The notes: generated by a model not told the origin, from the letters alone. A DNA stretch of 64,000 nucleotides from Flavobacterium saccharophilum (GCF_900142735.1 NZ_FRBY01000001.1:992001-1056000); one strand, 5' to 3'. Numbered from the stretch's first letter, positions 26,766 to 35,724 are shown. Numbers and translations: made by a program.

Positions 26766-29549
26766 TTAAAATTTAAAGTTATAAGTAATACTAGGAACAG
26801 GAATAGAAAAAATAGATGTTTTATATCCCTTCACTTTACCGCTAGGATCTGTTACAAAATAAATTGAATACGGGTTGTTGCGGCCTAATACATTGAATAC
26901 AGATATATTCCAGAAACTATGAGCTAGTTTTTTTATCTTATGGTTTCCTTCAATGTTGATTCCGATATCTAAACGAATGTAATCTGGAATTCTGTATTTA
27001 TTTCTGTCGCTATAAAGAGTGTATTCCGCTCCTCCATAATTATATGTACCAATAGGGAATGTAATTGGTCTTCCGGTCTGGTATAAAAAGTTGGTTGAGA
27101 AACTATATCTCTTTGTAAATTTATAATTTAAGACAGCACTAAAGTCATGAGGTTTGTCAAAATTTGATGCGAAATATTTACCTCCATTTACCTTTTCTTC
27201 GTTAAATTGGCTATCTAATTTTATAAGAGATCTGGAATAGGTGTATCCAATCCAGCCGTTTAGTTTCCCTACTTGTTTCTTAACTAAGAACTCAATTCCG
27301 TAGGCCTTTCCTTCACCTTGTAAAAGTTCAGTTTCTACATTTTCATTTAATAATAATTGTGCTCCAACTTTATAATCGAGAATGTTTTTAGATCTTTTGT
27401 AATAACCTTCCAGACTCAATTCATATTCTTCATCTTTAAGATTTTTGTATAATCCTAAGGATACCTGTTGCGCGCTTTGAGGTTTTACATTTGCATCTGA
27501 TAATTTCCAGGTATCAGTTGGCGATTGTGTAACGTTACTAGACAAAAGATGAATGTATTGTCTTGTCATGTCATAACTTGCTTTTATAGAAAAATCTTCA
27601 GCAAAGAAATATCTCGCAGCTAAACGAGGTTCAAATCCTCCGTATGTTTTTACAACCTCATTGTTGCCGTAATGTTCTGTTCTAATTACTGTTGCGTCAT
27701 TCAAAGGTAATCCTTCCTGATAAAAATTCACATCAGATTCTCCTAATGAAGCATAAAAAGAATATCGAACACCTAAATCAACAAGTAATTTTTCGCTTAA
27801 TTTATAATTGTCACCAAAATAAACAGCAGATTCCAGTGCCTTTTCTTTTGCTATATCAGTAGGGACTAATGTAGCATTTGGGTTAGTAGGATGTTGGTAT
27901 CCTGGAGAAATGTTATATAATTTGCTTGCAATTCCGTAAGAAAAATTATGTTTTTCATTAAAAGCATAATTGAATTTTAATTGCAATTGCGATTCGTTAA
28001 TCTTATAGCCAAAATCAAATGAATTGATATCGTCAGTATCATAATCAATGTTGAATTTGTATTCGCTGTTTGTAAAAAGAAGAGCAGATTTATGTCTCTT
28101 ACTAAATGTATGATCCCATTTTACAGAAGCCAACCTATTGCTGTATTTGTAAATAGAGTCTGAACTAACGCTAAAACGATCGTGGCTGTAATACAATGTA
28201 GCTTCTAAATTATTGTTTTTATTGATAGCATTGTTGTATTTCAGAATCCCGTCATAAAAACCAGCCTGGCTGTTTTTAAGGTTTTCGTCGTCTAAAGTTT
28301 TTAATATCCAGTCCGAGTAAGTTGCTCTGGCACCAAAAAGAATGCTTGATTTATTTTTTTGTATTGGGAGGCCAAAACTTAAGTTTGAGGTAACAGGGCC
28401 TATAGCACCTTCTCCAGAGAATTTTTCTGGATTCCCATTCTTTGTCGTAATGTCAAATACAGAGGAAAGTCTTCCTCCAAAATCAGCTGGAATGCTTCCT
28501 TTGTAAATATCTGCCTTTTTTGCTGTATAAGGGTTTATTGCAGAGAAAAAACCTAAAAAGTGCTGTGGGTTATAAAGGACAGCATTGTCAAGAAGAATTA
28601 AGTTTTGATCTTCTTTACCACCTCTTACGTTAAAACCTGCAGATCCTTCTCCAGTGGTTTTAATACCGGGAAATGTTGTTGCTACCTTTAGTATATCTCT
28701 TTCTCCAAGAATTAATGGAACATTTTTCATTCCTTCAATGTCAATGGAGACCAATCCTGATATAACGGTTTCTGTAGTTTTTTGTCCTTTTTTCTTAATT
28801 ACAACTTCATCCAGTTGATTTGATTTCTCATTAATATCGATGTCTAAATTACCGTTATCATATACAATAACCGTTTTTGTAATTTCTTTGTGGCTTAAAG
28901 ATTTTATTTCAACAACGTTTACTCCTCTTGGTAATTGTAAGCTGTAATGTCCGTCTAAATCAGTAGAAGTGCTGATGTTTTTATTTTTTACCTTTAAAAA
29001 TATGTTTGGCTCTGGCTTACCAGTTTCTTCATTTTTAATGGTACCAGTCAGTGTGAAATTCTTTTTCGTGATGTCCTTGTTTTCTTTTCCTATAAAAACG
29101 ACTGCCGATTTTTTTGTTACACTATAGTTACTTAAAGTATCTAATTGTTTGTAAAAAATTGGATTTTCTGAATCATCGTTTTGATCATTTACAGTTTCGG
29201 GAGGTGCATCTGTAAAAAAGTTACCCGGTAACTTTTCGTGAATAGTATTGTTTAGAGTTAAGATTACTTTGTTTTTTAAGACAACATAATTTAAATCTGT
29301 TTTGGCTAAAAGTTTATTTAATATTTCATCAATTGTTGCATTGTTGAAATTTTCGGAAATTAAAATTTTGTTTGATTCAATCCAAGTTGGATCAAAGTAA
29401 AATTTATAAGATGTGGAGGATTCAATTGTTTTTATTGCTGTTACTAAATTTTGATCTTTAAAAGTTATAGTTAGTTTTTCATTTGAATCCTGAGCGAATG
29501 AAAAATTAAAGGACAGTAAAATAATTAAGGCGAGTATAATTTTTTTCAT
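26766..29549 (-). CDS. TonB-dependent receptor with N-terminal STN domain
   Basis: 927 residues, outer membrane. After the signal peptide (about 1-19) come an STN domain (about 23-100: KLTITFKDQNLVTAIKTIE, ATIDEILNKLL), a carboxypeptidase-regulatory-like domain (about 165-240), the plug (about 270-380: GSAGFNVRGGKEDQNLILLD, SIPADFGGRLSSVFD) and a 22-strand barrel ending SITYNFKF. STN domains usually signal to a FecR-type anti-sigma factor, yet no sigma/anti-sigma pair is in the operon. Neighbours are an unknown secreted protein 5 nt upstream and DUF4249 22 nt downstream. Confidence 0.93.
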   Translation of the reverse strand: MKKIILALIILLSFNFSFAQDSNEKLTITFKDQNLVTAIKTIESSTSYKFYFDPTWIESNKILISENFNNATIDEILNKLLAKTDLNYVVLKNKVILTLNNTIHEKLPGNFFTDAPPETVNDQNDDSENPIFYKQLDTLSNYSVTKKSAVVFIGKENKDITKKNFTLTGTIKNEETGKPEPNIFLKVKNKNISTSTDLDGHYSLQLPRGVNVVEIKSLSHKEITKTVIVYDNGNLDIDINEKSNQLDEVVIKKKGQKTTETVISGLVSIDIEGMKNVPLILGERDILKVATTFPGIKTTGEGSAGFNVRGGKEDQNLILLDNAVLYNPQHFLGFFSAINPYTAKKADIYKGSIPADFGGRLSSVFDITTKNGNPEKFSGEGAIGPVTSNLSFGLPIQKNKSSILFGARATYSDWILKTLDDENLKNSQAGFYDGILKYNNAINKNNNLEATLYYSHDRFSVSSDSIYKYSNRLASVKWDHTFSKRHKSALLFTNSEYKFNIDYDTDDINSFDFGYKINESQLQLKFNYAFNEKHNFSYGIASKLYNISPGYQHPTNPNATLVPTDIAKEKALESAVYFGDNYKLSEKLLVDLGVRYSFYASLGESDVNFYQEGLPLNDATVIRTEHYGNNEVVKTYGGFEPRLAARYFFAEDFSIKASYDMTRQYIHLLSSNVTQSPTDTWKLSDANVKPQSAQQVSLGLYKNLKDEEYELSLEGYYKRSKNILDYKVGAQLLLNENVETELLQGEGKAYGIEFLVKKQVGKLNGWIGYTYSRSLIKLDSQFNEEKVNGGKYFASNFDKPHDFSAVLNYKFTKRYSFSTNFLYQTGRPITFPIGTYNYGGAEYTLYSDRNKYRIPDYIRLDIGINIEGNHKIKKLAHSFWNISVFNVLGRNNPYSIYFVTDPSGKVKGYKTSIFSIPVPSITYNFKF

Positions 29550-29554
29550 TAGTC

Positions 29555-30298
29555 TTATTTATTTTGATTTGAAAGAGAGTTATTAATATATTTCATCAGA
29601 TTTTTCATGAATTGATTAGGATCAGATTTTCTAATATCTCTATTCATTAAATAAAACTCATTTATTTGTTTTTTTAGGTCTGGAAATATTTTTAGTATTT
29701 CGCCTTTTGTATCTACTTTGTATAAGTTTTTTTGATATGATAAGTAATAAGTACTGCTTGGTTTGAACTGGTAATAAATTCCGTCTTCCCTAACTTTTTT
29801 CTGCATTAATTTGCTGTACTTGATGTAAAAAACAAAGTCATTGCTATTTTCTGCAATTTCATAATAACCCGAGGTGAAATTGGGTAAATTGAATTGCTCC
29901 TTGTTTAGATTGACAAATTTTTGGTTATAGATTGAAAAAGACTGGACTTTTTCTTTGATAACACTTATTCCTAATAAATCGGAAGCGCCATGCGGATTCA
30001 AAATCAAAATATCTCTGTATATGTCATATTTAAGAGCAGTTTCGTAGTATGTCTGTCCTTCATAAGACAATGAACCTTTTTCAAATTTATCATCGATATA
30101 ATAGATATGACCGTCTGAAGTCCGGAAAGGGTCAGTATATAATATTCCGTTGTTGATGTCTAGATTTTCTTTTCCTACAGTTTTGTCATACAAATTAAAC
30201 ACTTCTATTTCCTTGCTTGTTTGACTGTGTATTGAGCAAATGTTTAGTAATAATCCAAAGAATGTTAGGATTGTTAACTTTTTTTGATAATTTTTCAA
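29555..30298 (-). CDS. Secreted protein of unknown function, first gene of the TonB/DUF4249 operon
   Basis: 247 residues with a signal peptide (about 1-25, cleavage after SIHS) and a hydrophilic remainder. No family recognised. It is aromatic-rich (many Tyr) and ends in a polar tail (MKYINNSLSNQNK). The start codon is TTG (30298-30296): the in-frame codons back to a stop at 30335-30337 contain no ATG or GTG. A TACTTTTG element lies at 30336-30343. It is 5 nt upstream of the receptor gene, so it is probably part of the same uptake or sensing system. Confidence 0.75.
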   Translation of the reverse strand: MKNYQKKLTILTFFGLLLNICSIHSQTSKEIEVFNLYDKTVGKENLDINNGILYTDPFRTSDGHIYYIDDKFEKGSLSYEGQTYYETALKYDIYRDILILNPHGASDLLGISVIKEKVQSFSIYNQKFVNLNKEQFNLPNFTSGYYEIAENSNDFVFYIKYSKLMQKKVREDGIYYQFKPSSTYYLSYQKNLYKVDTKGEILKIFPDLKKQINEFYLMNRDIRKSDPNQFMKNLMKYINNSLSNQNK

Positions 30299-30335
30299 AG
30301 GATTGTACGGTTTGATTAATTTATTTTGGTGATTT

Positions 30336-30343
30336 CAAAAGTA
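30336..30343 (-). promoter_or_regulatory. -7 element of the TonB/DUF4249 operon
   Basis: Perfect TACTTTTG on the minus strand, about 38 nt before the TTG start. A TTG lies only 15 nt further upstream, closer than usual. Confidence 0.4.
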
Positions 30344-30410
30344 TTAAAAAAAATATAACAAAGTATAGTCCGAAATGTTAAATTGTAATAAAATATTTAT
30401 TCTTTTAAAC

Positions 30411-30447
30411 GAAAAACCCCAATTCAAATAAATGAATTGGGGTTTTC
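30411..30447 (-). terminator. Intrinsic terminator of pnp
   Basis: Perfect 14-bp stem (30413-30426 with 30433-30446) with a CCCC/GGGG core, six-base loop and T run on the minus strand. Confidence 0.92.
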
Positions 30448-30479
30448 TATGAATAAACCTTTAGTAAACTAAGATCTGA

Positions 30480-32615
30480 TTACTCTTTTTTCTCCTCACG
30501 TGGAGGTCTTTGTAAAAGCGCTTTTCTTGACACTTTTTCTTTCTTTGTCTTAGGATCAACACCAAGATATTTCACTTCAAATACATCACCCATGTTTACA
30601 ACATCAGTAACGTTTTCAGTACGTTCCCAAGCTAGTTCAGATACGTGTAATAAAACCTCGTTTCCTGGTGCAGCAGTGTATTCAACTACAGCTCCGAAAT
30701 CTAACATTTTAATTACTTTTACTTCGTAAGCTTCTCCCATTTGTGGTTTAAAAGTGATTGACTTAATTTTAGCCAATACTGCTTCAATTCCGGCAGGATC
30801 TGTACCTAAGATTTCGATAACACCCTGCTCATCAACTTCGTTGATTACAATAGTAGTTCCTGTAGCTTTTTGTAATTCCTGAATTACTTTTCCACCAGGT
30901 CCAATTAATGCTCCAATAAAGTTTCCAGGAATAGTTCTGGTAATGATTTTTGGTGCATGAGCTTTTACGTCAGCTCTTGGAGCAGCGATAGTCTCAGTTA
31001 ATTTTCCTAAGATGTGTAAACGTCCTTCACGTGCTTGCCCTAAAGCTTGCTCCATAATGTCGTAACGTAAACCATCAATTTTGATGTCCATTTGACAAGC
31101 TGTAATACCGTCAGCAGTTCCAGTTACTTTAAAGTCCATATCTCCTAAGTGATCTTCATCACCTAAAATATCAGACAATACAGCAAATTTCTCACCGTCA
31201 GTGATTAATCCCATAGCAATTCCAGAAACTGGTTTTACCATTTGAACTCCAGCATCCATCAAAGCCATTGTTCCAGCACAAACTGTTGCCATAGAAGAAG
31301 AACCATTAGATTCTAAAACTTCAGAAACAATACGAATTGTATAAGGGCAATCTGCAGGAATCATATTTTTTAAAGCTCTTTGAGCTAAGTTTCCGTGACC
31401 AACTTCTCTTCTTGAAGTTCCTCTTAGTGGTTTTGCTTCACCAGTAGAGAAAGGAGGGAAGTTATAGTGTAAGTAGAATTTCTCTTCACCTTGTTCAGAT
31501 GGAGAATCAATTTGGTTAGCTTCTCTAGATGTTCCTAAAGTTACTGTTGCCAATGCTTGAGTTTCTCCACGTGTAAATAAAGAAGAACCGTGAACTCTTG
31601 GTAAGTAATCAGTTTCACACCAGATTGGTCTAATATCTGTTGTTTTTCTACCATCTAAACGAACACCTAATTCTAATACTACATTACGAACAGCTTCTTT
31701 GTTAGTTTTGTAGAAATATTTAGAAACTAAATCACCATCAGCAGCCAATTCTTCTTCAGTAAATAAAGCTTTTACTTCTTCTTTTACTTCAGCAAATGCA
31801 GCAGTTCTTTCGTGTTTAGCTGAACCAACTTTTGCAATAGCATAAATTTTATCGTATGCTGCAGCTTTTACTTTTTTGTAAATTTCTTCGTTTTCTTTCT
31901 CACCTTCGTAAGTACGAATTTCTTTTTTACCAAAAGCAGCTTGCAAACGCAATTGCGCCTGAATTTGAACTTTAATAGCTTCGTGAGCAAATTTAATTGC
32001 CTCAACCATTTCAGCCTCTGAAATTTCTTTCATCTCTCCTTCAACCATAGCAACAGAGTCTAAAGAAGCTCCAATCATCATATCGATGTCTGATTTTTCT
32101 AATTCTGTTCTGCTTGGGTTAATTACAAATTTTCCATCAATACGTGCAACACGTACTTCAGAAATTAAGTTATAAAAAGGAATATCTGAAACAGCTAATG
32201 CTGCAGATGCAGCTAAACCAGCTAATGCGTCTGGCATAACTTCTTCGTCATGAGACATTAATTGAATCATAACTTGTGTTTCAGCATGGTAATCGTCTGG
32301 GAAAAGCGGACGTAAAACACGGTCTACTAATCTCATTGTTAATACTTCACTATCGCTTGGACGAGCTTCTCTTTTGAAGAAACCTCCTGGGAAACGACCA
32401 GCTGCAGCAAATTTTTCGCGATAATCTACCGTTAACGGTAAAAAATCAACATTTGGGTTAGCGCTACGTGCAGATACTGCTGTTGCAAGTATCATCGTGT
32501 CGCCCATTCTTACTACTACCGAACCGTCTGCTTGTTTAGCTAAACGACCCGTCTCGATTGTGATGCTTCTGCCATCACCTAAATCGATCTTTTCTACAAA
32601 TAATTGTGGAATCAT
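30480..32615 (-). CDS. pnp: Polynucleotide phosphorylase
   Basis: 711 residues; 3'-to-5' phosphorolytic RNase and degradosome-type enzyme. Order: RNase PH-like core 1 (about 10-140, [17 protein letters not shown]), linking helical domain, catalytic RNase PH core 2 (about 310-530, [36 protein letters not shown]), KH (about 555-610, [14 protein letters not shown]) and S1 (about 620-695, [20 protein letters not shown]). It lies downstream of rpsO as in E. coli, but with a terminator between the two. Its leader contains a G-poor, A/C-rich hairpin loop that may be a control site. Confidence 0.97.
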   Translation of the reverse strand: MIPQLFVEKIDLGDGRSITIETGRLAKQADGSVVVRMGDTMILATAVSARSANPNVDFLPLTVDYREKFAAAGRFPGGFFKREARPSDSEVLTMRLVDRVLRPLFPDDYHAETQVMIQLMSHDEEVMPDALAGLAASAALAVSDIPFYNLISEVRVARIDGKFVINPSRTELEKSDIDMMIGASLDSVAMVEGEMKEISEAEMVEAIKFAHEAIKVQIQAQLRLQAAFGKKEIRTYEGEKENEEIYKKVKAAAYDKIYAIAKVGSAKHERTAAFAEVKEEVKALFTEEELAADGDLVSKYFYKTNKEAVRNVVLELGVRLDGRKTTDIRPIWCETDYLPRVHGSSLFTRGETQALATVTLGTSREANQIDSPSEQGEEKFYLHYNFPPFSTGEAKPLRGTSRREVGHGNLAQRALKNMIPADCPYTIRIVSEVLESNGSSSMATVCAGTMALMDAGVQMVKPVSGIAMGLITDGEKFAVLSDILGDEDHLGDMDFKVTGTADGITACQMDIKIDGLRYDIMEQALGQAREGRLHILGKLTETIAAPRADVKAHAPKIITRTIPGNFIGALIGPGGKVIQELQKATGTTIVINEVDEQGVIEILGTDPAGIEAVLAKIKSITFKPQMGEAYEVKVIKMLDFGAVVEYTAAPGNEVLLHVSELAWERTENVTDVVNMGDVFEVKYLGVDPKTKKEKVSRKALLQRPPREEKKE

Positions 32616-32640
32616 AATTTTTCCTTATTGGTTATACAAT

Positions 32641-32693
32641 GGGTTTTAGTTGTGTTGTAGTTGTTGTGTGTGTAGTTGTTGTTTCTAAAACCC
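32641..32693 (-). promoter_or_regulatory. pnp leader hairpin with A/C-rich loop
   Basis: On the minus strand GGGTTTTAG (32693-32685) and CTAAAACCC (32649-32641) form a 9-bp stem about 26 nt before the pnp start. The 35-nt loop contains ACAACAACTACA twice and has no G. No TAnnTTTG was found upstream. The position suggests a leader control element, possibly bound by PNPase itself (inference). Confidence 0.4.
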
Positions 32694-32792
32694 AATGAAA
32701 AACCAAACTTTTTTTAATGTCAATATCAATTTCAAAAATCAATATTTATGCGTTTGTAAAGTTAAAAATCTAAAAATGTGATTTTTAATTTA

Positions 32793-32824
32793 AAATAAAA
32801 AAAGAGGCACTTTCGCACCTCTTT
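32793..32824 (-). terminator. Terminator of rpsO with GAAA tetraloop
   Basis: 10-bp stem AAAGAGGTGC/GTGCCTCTTT on the minus strand (two G-T wobbles) closed by GAAA, then a T-rich tail. It separates rpsO from pnp. Confidence 0.85.
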
Positions 32825-32834
32825 CCTATATTGA

Positions 32835-33101
32835 TTATTTTCTGATATTCAATACTTTGATAATCTCACGATATCTGTTGATCTCTTTCTTTTTCAAGTA
32901 ATCCAACAAAGCTCTTCTTTTACCTACTAATAGTACAAGTGAACGCTCAGTGTTGTAATCGTGACGATTTTTTTTCAAGTGCTCAGTTAAGTGTGAAATT
33001 CTGTAAGTGAACAATGCAATCTGACCTTCTGCGCTTCCAGTGTTTGTTGCAGCACCGTGTTGAGCGAAAATCTCTTCTTTCTTTTCTTTAGTTAAATACA
33101 T
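32835..33101 (-). CDS. rpsO: 30S ribosomal protein S15
   Basis: 88 residues, standard length. Family core: GSAEGQIALFTYRISHLTEH, HDYNTERSLVLLVGKRRALL and the basic end YREIIKVLNIRK. S15 binds the central domain of 16S rRNA early in 30S assembly. It precedes pnp with a terminator in between. A TATTTTTGC element at 33157-33164 gives a leader of about 50 nt, long enough for the autoregulatory folds known for rpsO in other phyla, though I see no obvious one. Confidence 0.98.
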   Translation of the reverse strand: MYLTKEKKEEIFAQHGAATNTGSAEGQIALFTYRISHLTEHLKKNRHDYNTERSLVLLVGKRRALLDYLKKKEINRYREIIKVLNIRK

Positions 33102-33156
33102 TCCAATATTATTTAATGATTTTTATGTATGTCGTACATCCTTTGTAAGACGGGTG

Positions 33157-33164
33157 CAAAAATA
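33157..33164 (-). promoter_or_regulatory. -7 element of rpsO
   Basis: Perfect TATTTTTGC on the minus strand, about 56 nt before the ATG; no TTG at the expected distance. Confidence 0.45.
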
Positions 33165-33191
33165 ATACTTTTTTTTCGAAAAATAAATTTT

Positions 33192-34142
33192 TTAGTACCC
33201 ATTTTTTGCAATTGTTATAGGAAGTGAATATAAAACTCGTACAGGGACACCTCTAATTGTTCCCGGAATCCATTTTTTTGCACCCTTAATTACACTAATG
33301 GCACTTTCGTCCAAACCATAGCCAAGTCCTTTAATTATTTTTGGCTCAACCAAATTCCCTTCTTTGTCTACTATAAAAGTTAAGTACATCTTTCCGTAAA
33401 CTTTGTTTCTGGCTTCAATAGGAATATACATTGATTTTCCAATATAGCTATAAAAGGAATTAATACCTTTTTTCGGACTTGGAGGTTGATTTTTTACCGT
33501 ATAGGGATGCTCAATACTTAAAGAATCTATTGTAACTCCCGAAACTAATTTTCCATTTTCATAGTTTTCAGTGAAAGTGGATTTCGTTTTTAGATTTTTT
33601 CCTTTCCAGATACCATCTGGAAAGCCATTTTTTACTTTTCCGCTTTCTTCTGAATATTCTTCTGTGTCAGCATAATCTCCGTTTCCGTCTGCAATTGTTT
33701 GTTCTTTTTTGGAATTCCAGAAGTTATTGATTTTGTATTCAATATCTCCATTTTTGTTTTCAAAATATTCAATTTCAGATTTTATATTTCCATTTTCATA
33801 CCAGTTGAATTCTTTTCCTGATTTTTTTGTCTTTGCAAAATTTACATTAGACTGTTTGTTGCCATTTTCATAATAAGAAATAAATTGGCCGTCTTTTTTA
33901 ATAATATCTCTGTCTAAAGTTGTTCCAATAGATTTTAATACTTTGGATTTGTAGTATTCTTTGTAGAGATATGATTTCTTATCTGTATAATAATCTTCAA
34001 CAATTCTAATGTACTTGTAGTTTTCAGCAGAGCCTTCCACCCAGCAGGAATCAAGAAAAGTTACTTTGCTTTCTGAAAGAGATTGCGCGAATAATTTAGT
34101 CGAAAGTAAAAGAAAAAATAGTGTATGTAAAAATGGTTTCAT
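33192..34142 (-). CDS. Secreted MORN-repeat protein with TonB C-terminal domain
   Basis: 316 residues. Signal peptide about 1-19 (STKLFAQ). At least two MORN_2-like repeats follow (GQFISYYENGNKQSNVNF, GKEFNWYENGNIKSEIEY, with weaker ones later). A TonB C-terminal-like domain fills about 230-312 (YIPIEARNKVYGKMYLTFIV, KKWIPGTIRGVPVRVLYSLP). Unlike a true TonB it lacks an uncleaved N-terminal membrane anchor and a long Pro-rich spacer, so it is unlikely to energise a receptor with ExbBD. It may bind a TonB box or peptidoglycan. Its role is unknown. Confidence 0.82.
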   Translation of the reverse strand: MKPFLHTLFFLLLSTKLFAQSLSESKVTFLDSCWVEGSAENYKYIRIVEDYYTDKKSYLYKEYYKSKVLKSIGTTLDRDIIKKDGQFISYYENGNKQSNVNFAKTKKSGKEFNWYENGNIKSEIEYFENKNGDIEYKINNFWNSKKEQTIADGNGDYADTEEYSEESGKVKNGFPDGIWKGKNLKTKSTFTENYENGKLVSGVTIDSLSIEHPYTVKNQPPSPKKGINSFYSYIGKSMYIPIEARNKVYGKMYLTFIVDKEGNLVEPKIIKGLGYGLDESAISVIKGAKKWIPGTIRGVPVRVLYSLPITIAKNGY

Positions 34143-34178
34143 AAATCTGTTAAGCCAAGATGCGCAAATGTATTATTT

Positions 34179-34634
34179 TTAGTACAATTTGGCAACCTCT
34201 TGATTTACAAATTCCAAAAATCTTTCATCAGCTTCGGTAAACGGATCAATAACATGACTATCGATATCAATCTGGCCAATATTCACTCCATTTACAAATA
34301 AAGGAACTACAATTTCAGATTTTACTGTAAAGCTACAAGCGATGTAATTGTCCTGAGCAGCTACGTCCGGAACAACAAAATTAGCATTGCTTTCTGCAAC
34401 TTGTCCACAAATGCCTTTTCCAAAAGGAATTACAGTATGGTCAGTTTCTGCTCCAACATAAGGACCTAAGTGTAAGGTTTTGTTTTCGTGATTCGCAAAA
34501 TAAAAACCAACCCAGTTATAGTATTCTATATTTTCGTTTAATAACTGACATATTGCCAATAATTTTTCGTCTCTTTCTGCGTTGTTATCAGTAACAATAG
34601 CGCTTATTTTTGGTTGTAAATCCTGAAATGTCAT
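34179..34634 (-). CDS. GAF-domain free methionine-(R)-sulfoxide reductase-like protein
   Basis: 151 residues, one GAF domain of the YebR/fRMsr type, which reduces free methionine-R-sulfoxide with thioredoxin. Cys76 (GKGICGQVA) and Cys100 (YIACSFTVKSEIVVP) match two of the three E. coli cysteines. The third (equivalent to Cys84, in E. coli after a GPF segment) is replaced in GPYVGAETDHTVIP, so the disulfide relay may differ. An upstream in-frame ATG at 34655 lies inside the -7 element TACTTTTG (34653-34660), so the start at 34634 (MTFQDLQP) is correct. Confidence 0.85.
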   Translation of the reverse strand: MTFQDLQPKISAIVTDNNAERDEKLLAICQLLNENIEYYNWVGFYFANHENKTLHLGPYVGAETDHTVIPFGKGICGQVAESNANFVVPDVAAQDNYIACSFTVKSEIVVPLFVNGVNIGQIDIDSHVIDPFTEADERFLEFVNQEVAKLY

Positions 34635-34652
34635 GATGTAAAAATTTTTATA

Positions 34653-34660
34653 CAAAAGTA
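34653..34660 (-). promoter_or_regulatory. -7 element of the GAF/fRMsr gene (decides the start)
   Basis: Perfect TACTTTTG on the minus strand. It overlaps the longer alternative ATG (34655), which therefore cannot be in the transcript. No good TTG at proper spacing. Confidence 0.5.
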
Positions 34661-34685
34661 TTTAAAGCTAGTCTCAAAAAATACA

Positions 34686-34693
34686 TAAATTTG
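34686..34693 (+). promoter_or_regulatory. -7 element of the XrtF gene
   Basis: Perfect TAAATTTG, only 13 nt before the TTG start codon. The leader would be under 10 nt. No TTG at -33. Confidence 0.4.
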
Positions 34694-34706
34694 AAAAAAA
34701 AATCTC

Positions 34707-35243
34707 TTGAAAAAATATTTAATACAATTTAAGCCTTTTCTTGTTTTTATAGGTACCTTCTTTTCGGCTTATATTGTATTGACTTTACTTTATAAGTTTT
34801 ATTTAAATAATTTTGCGGCCAATGATGTTGATGGATTAACGGCTATTGTTAGTCATAATGTTGAGCAGCTAATGCGGTTTTTAAATTGTGATATTAGTAT
34901 TCAAAAAAACTTATTCCATCCCTATTTTGAAGTTTGGTATAATAAAAAATACACCATTAGAATTGTAGAAGGCTGCAATGCAATAAGTGTTATTATTTTG
35001 TTCGTCTCATTTATTATTGCTTTTTCCGGAAAATTAAAAACGACTGTACTTTTTATAATAACGGGTAGCGTTTTAATATATCTTTTAAATGTTATTCGGA
35101 TTGCAGTTTTGACCGTTTTATTATTCTATTTTCCTGAAAATGTGCATATTTTGCACGGCGTTTTATTCCCGTTAATTATTTACGGATTGGTTTTTACCTT
35201 ATGGGTATTTTGGGTTAATAAATTTTCAAAATATGCAAAGTAA
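34707..35243 (+). CDS. xrtF: Exosortase family protein XrtF
   Basis: 178 residues, an integral membrane cysteine transpeptidase-like enzyme of the exosortase/archaeosortase superfamily. The catalytic triad is visible: Cys90 in VEGCNAISV, Arg131 in LNVIRIAVL and His150 in VHILHGVLF. There are five or more membrane spans. The start codon is TTG: the next upstream in-frame stop is at 34692 and the first internal Met comes about 55 codons later. The partner gene overlaps by 11 nt. Exosortases cut C-terminal sorting signals and attach proteins to the envelope; the substrates of XrtF are not known to me. Confidence 0.92.
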   Translation: MKKYLIQFKPFLVFIGTFFSAYIVLTLLYKFYLNNFAANDVDGLTAIVSHNVEQLMRFLNCDISIQKNLFHPYFEVWYNKKYTIRIVEGCNAISVIILFVSFIIAFSGKLKTTVLFIITGSVLIYLLNVIRIAVLTVLLFYFPENVHILHGVLFPLIIYGLVFTLWVFWVNKFSKYAK

Positions 35244-35679
35244 TTTAATGAAGCATAAGGTTAAAATTATAACCACAATATTTATAGTGTTATGTTTTGG
35301 ATTAATCAGAACCTTTGAAAGGGAATTGTTTTATGATCCGTTTCTAGAGTATTTTGAGATGAATTATAAAACTTCACCAATTCCTCAAGTTGACTTTTTT
35401 AAACTTTTCTGCGGACTCTTTCTGCGATATTTTTTAAATACTGTTTTATCATTGATACTTATCTATATCTTGTTTCGGGATAAAGAGATTTTAAGGTTTA
35501 GTACTTTTCTCTATGTATTTTTTATGGTAATACTCTTCGTGTTCATTTTTGTGCTTTTGAATTATTTTCCTGACGCAAACTGGCTGCTTTTTTATGTACG
35601 AAGATTTATTATTCAGCCCATATTTGTTTTGCTTTTCATTCCTGCATTCTATTATCAGCAACTAAATTTTAAAAAATAA
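35233..35679 (+). CDS. Exosortase F-associated membrane protein
   Basis: 148 residues with three or four membrane spans (about 11-27, 55-77, 86-112, 124-142) and a conserved-looking loop FYDPFLEYFE (about 35-44). It belongs to the family always found next to XrtF in flavobacteria. The likely role is an accessory subunit of the sorting enzyme (inference from linkage only). Two starts are possible: 35233, overlapping xrtF by 11 nt, or the ATG at 35248 (MKHKVK), 4 nt after its stop. Confidence 0.88.
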   Translation: MQSNLMKHKVKIITTIFIVLCFGLIRTFERELFYDPFLEYFEMNYKTSPIPQVDFFKLFCGLFLRYFLNTVLSLILIYILFRDKEILRFSTFLYVFFMVILFVFIFVLLNYFPDANWLLFYVRRFIIQPIFVLLFIPAFYYQQLNFKK

Positions 35680-35712
35680 CATTTCATTAAATCTTTTCTG
35701 CCGTTTTTTAAA

Positions 35713-35720
35713 TAGTTTTG
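35713..35720 (+). promoter_or_regulatory. -7 element of the HYC_CC_PP gene
   Basis: Perfect TAGTTTTGC ending only 4 nt before the ATG at 35725. If used, transcription would begin at or within a base or two of the start codon. Confidence 0.4.
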
Positions 35721-35724
35721 CAGT

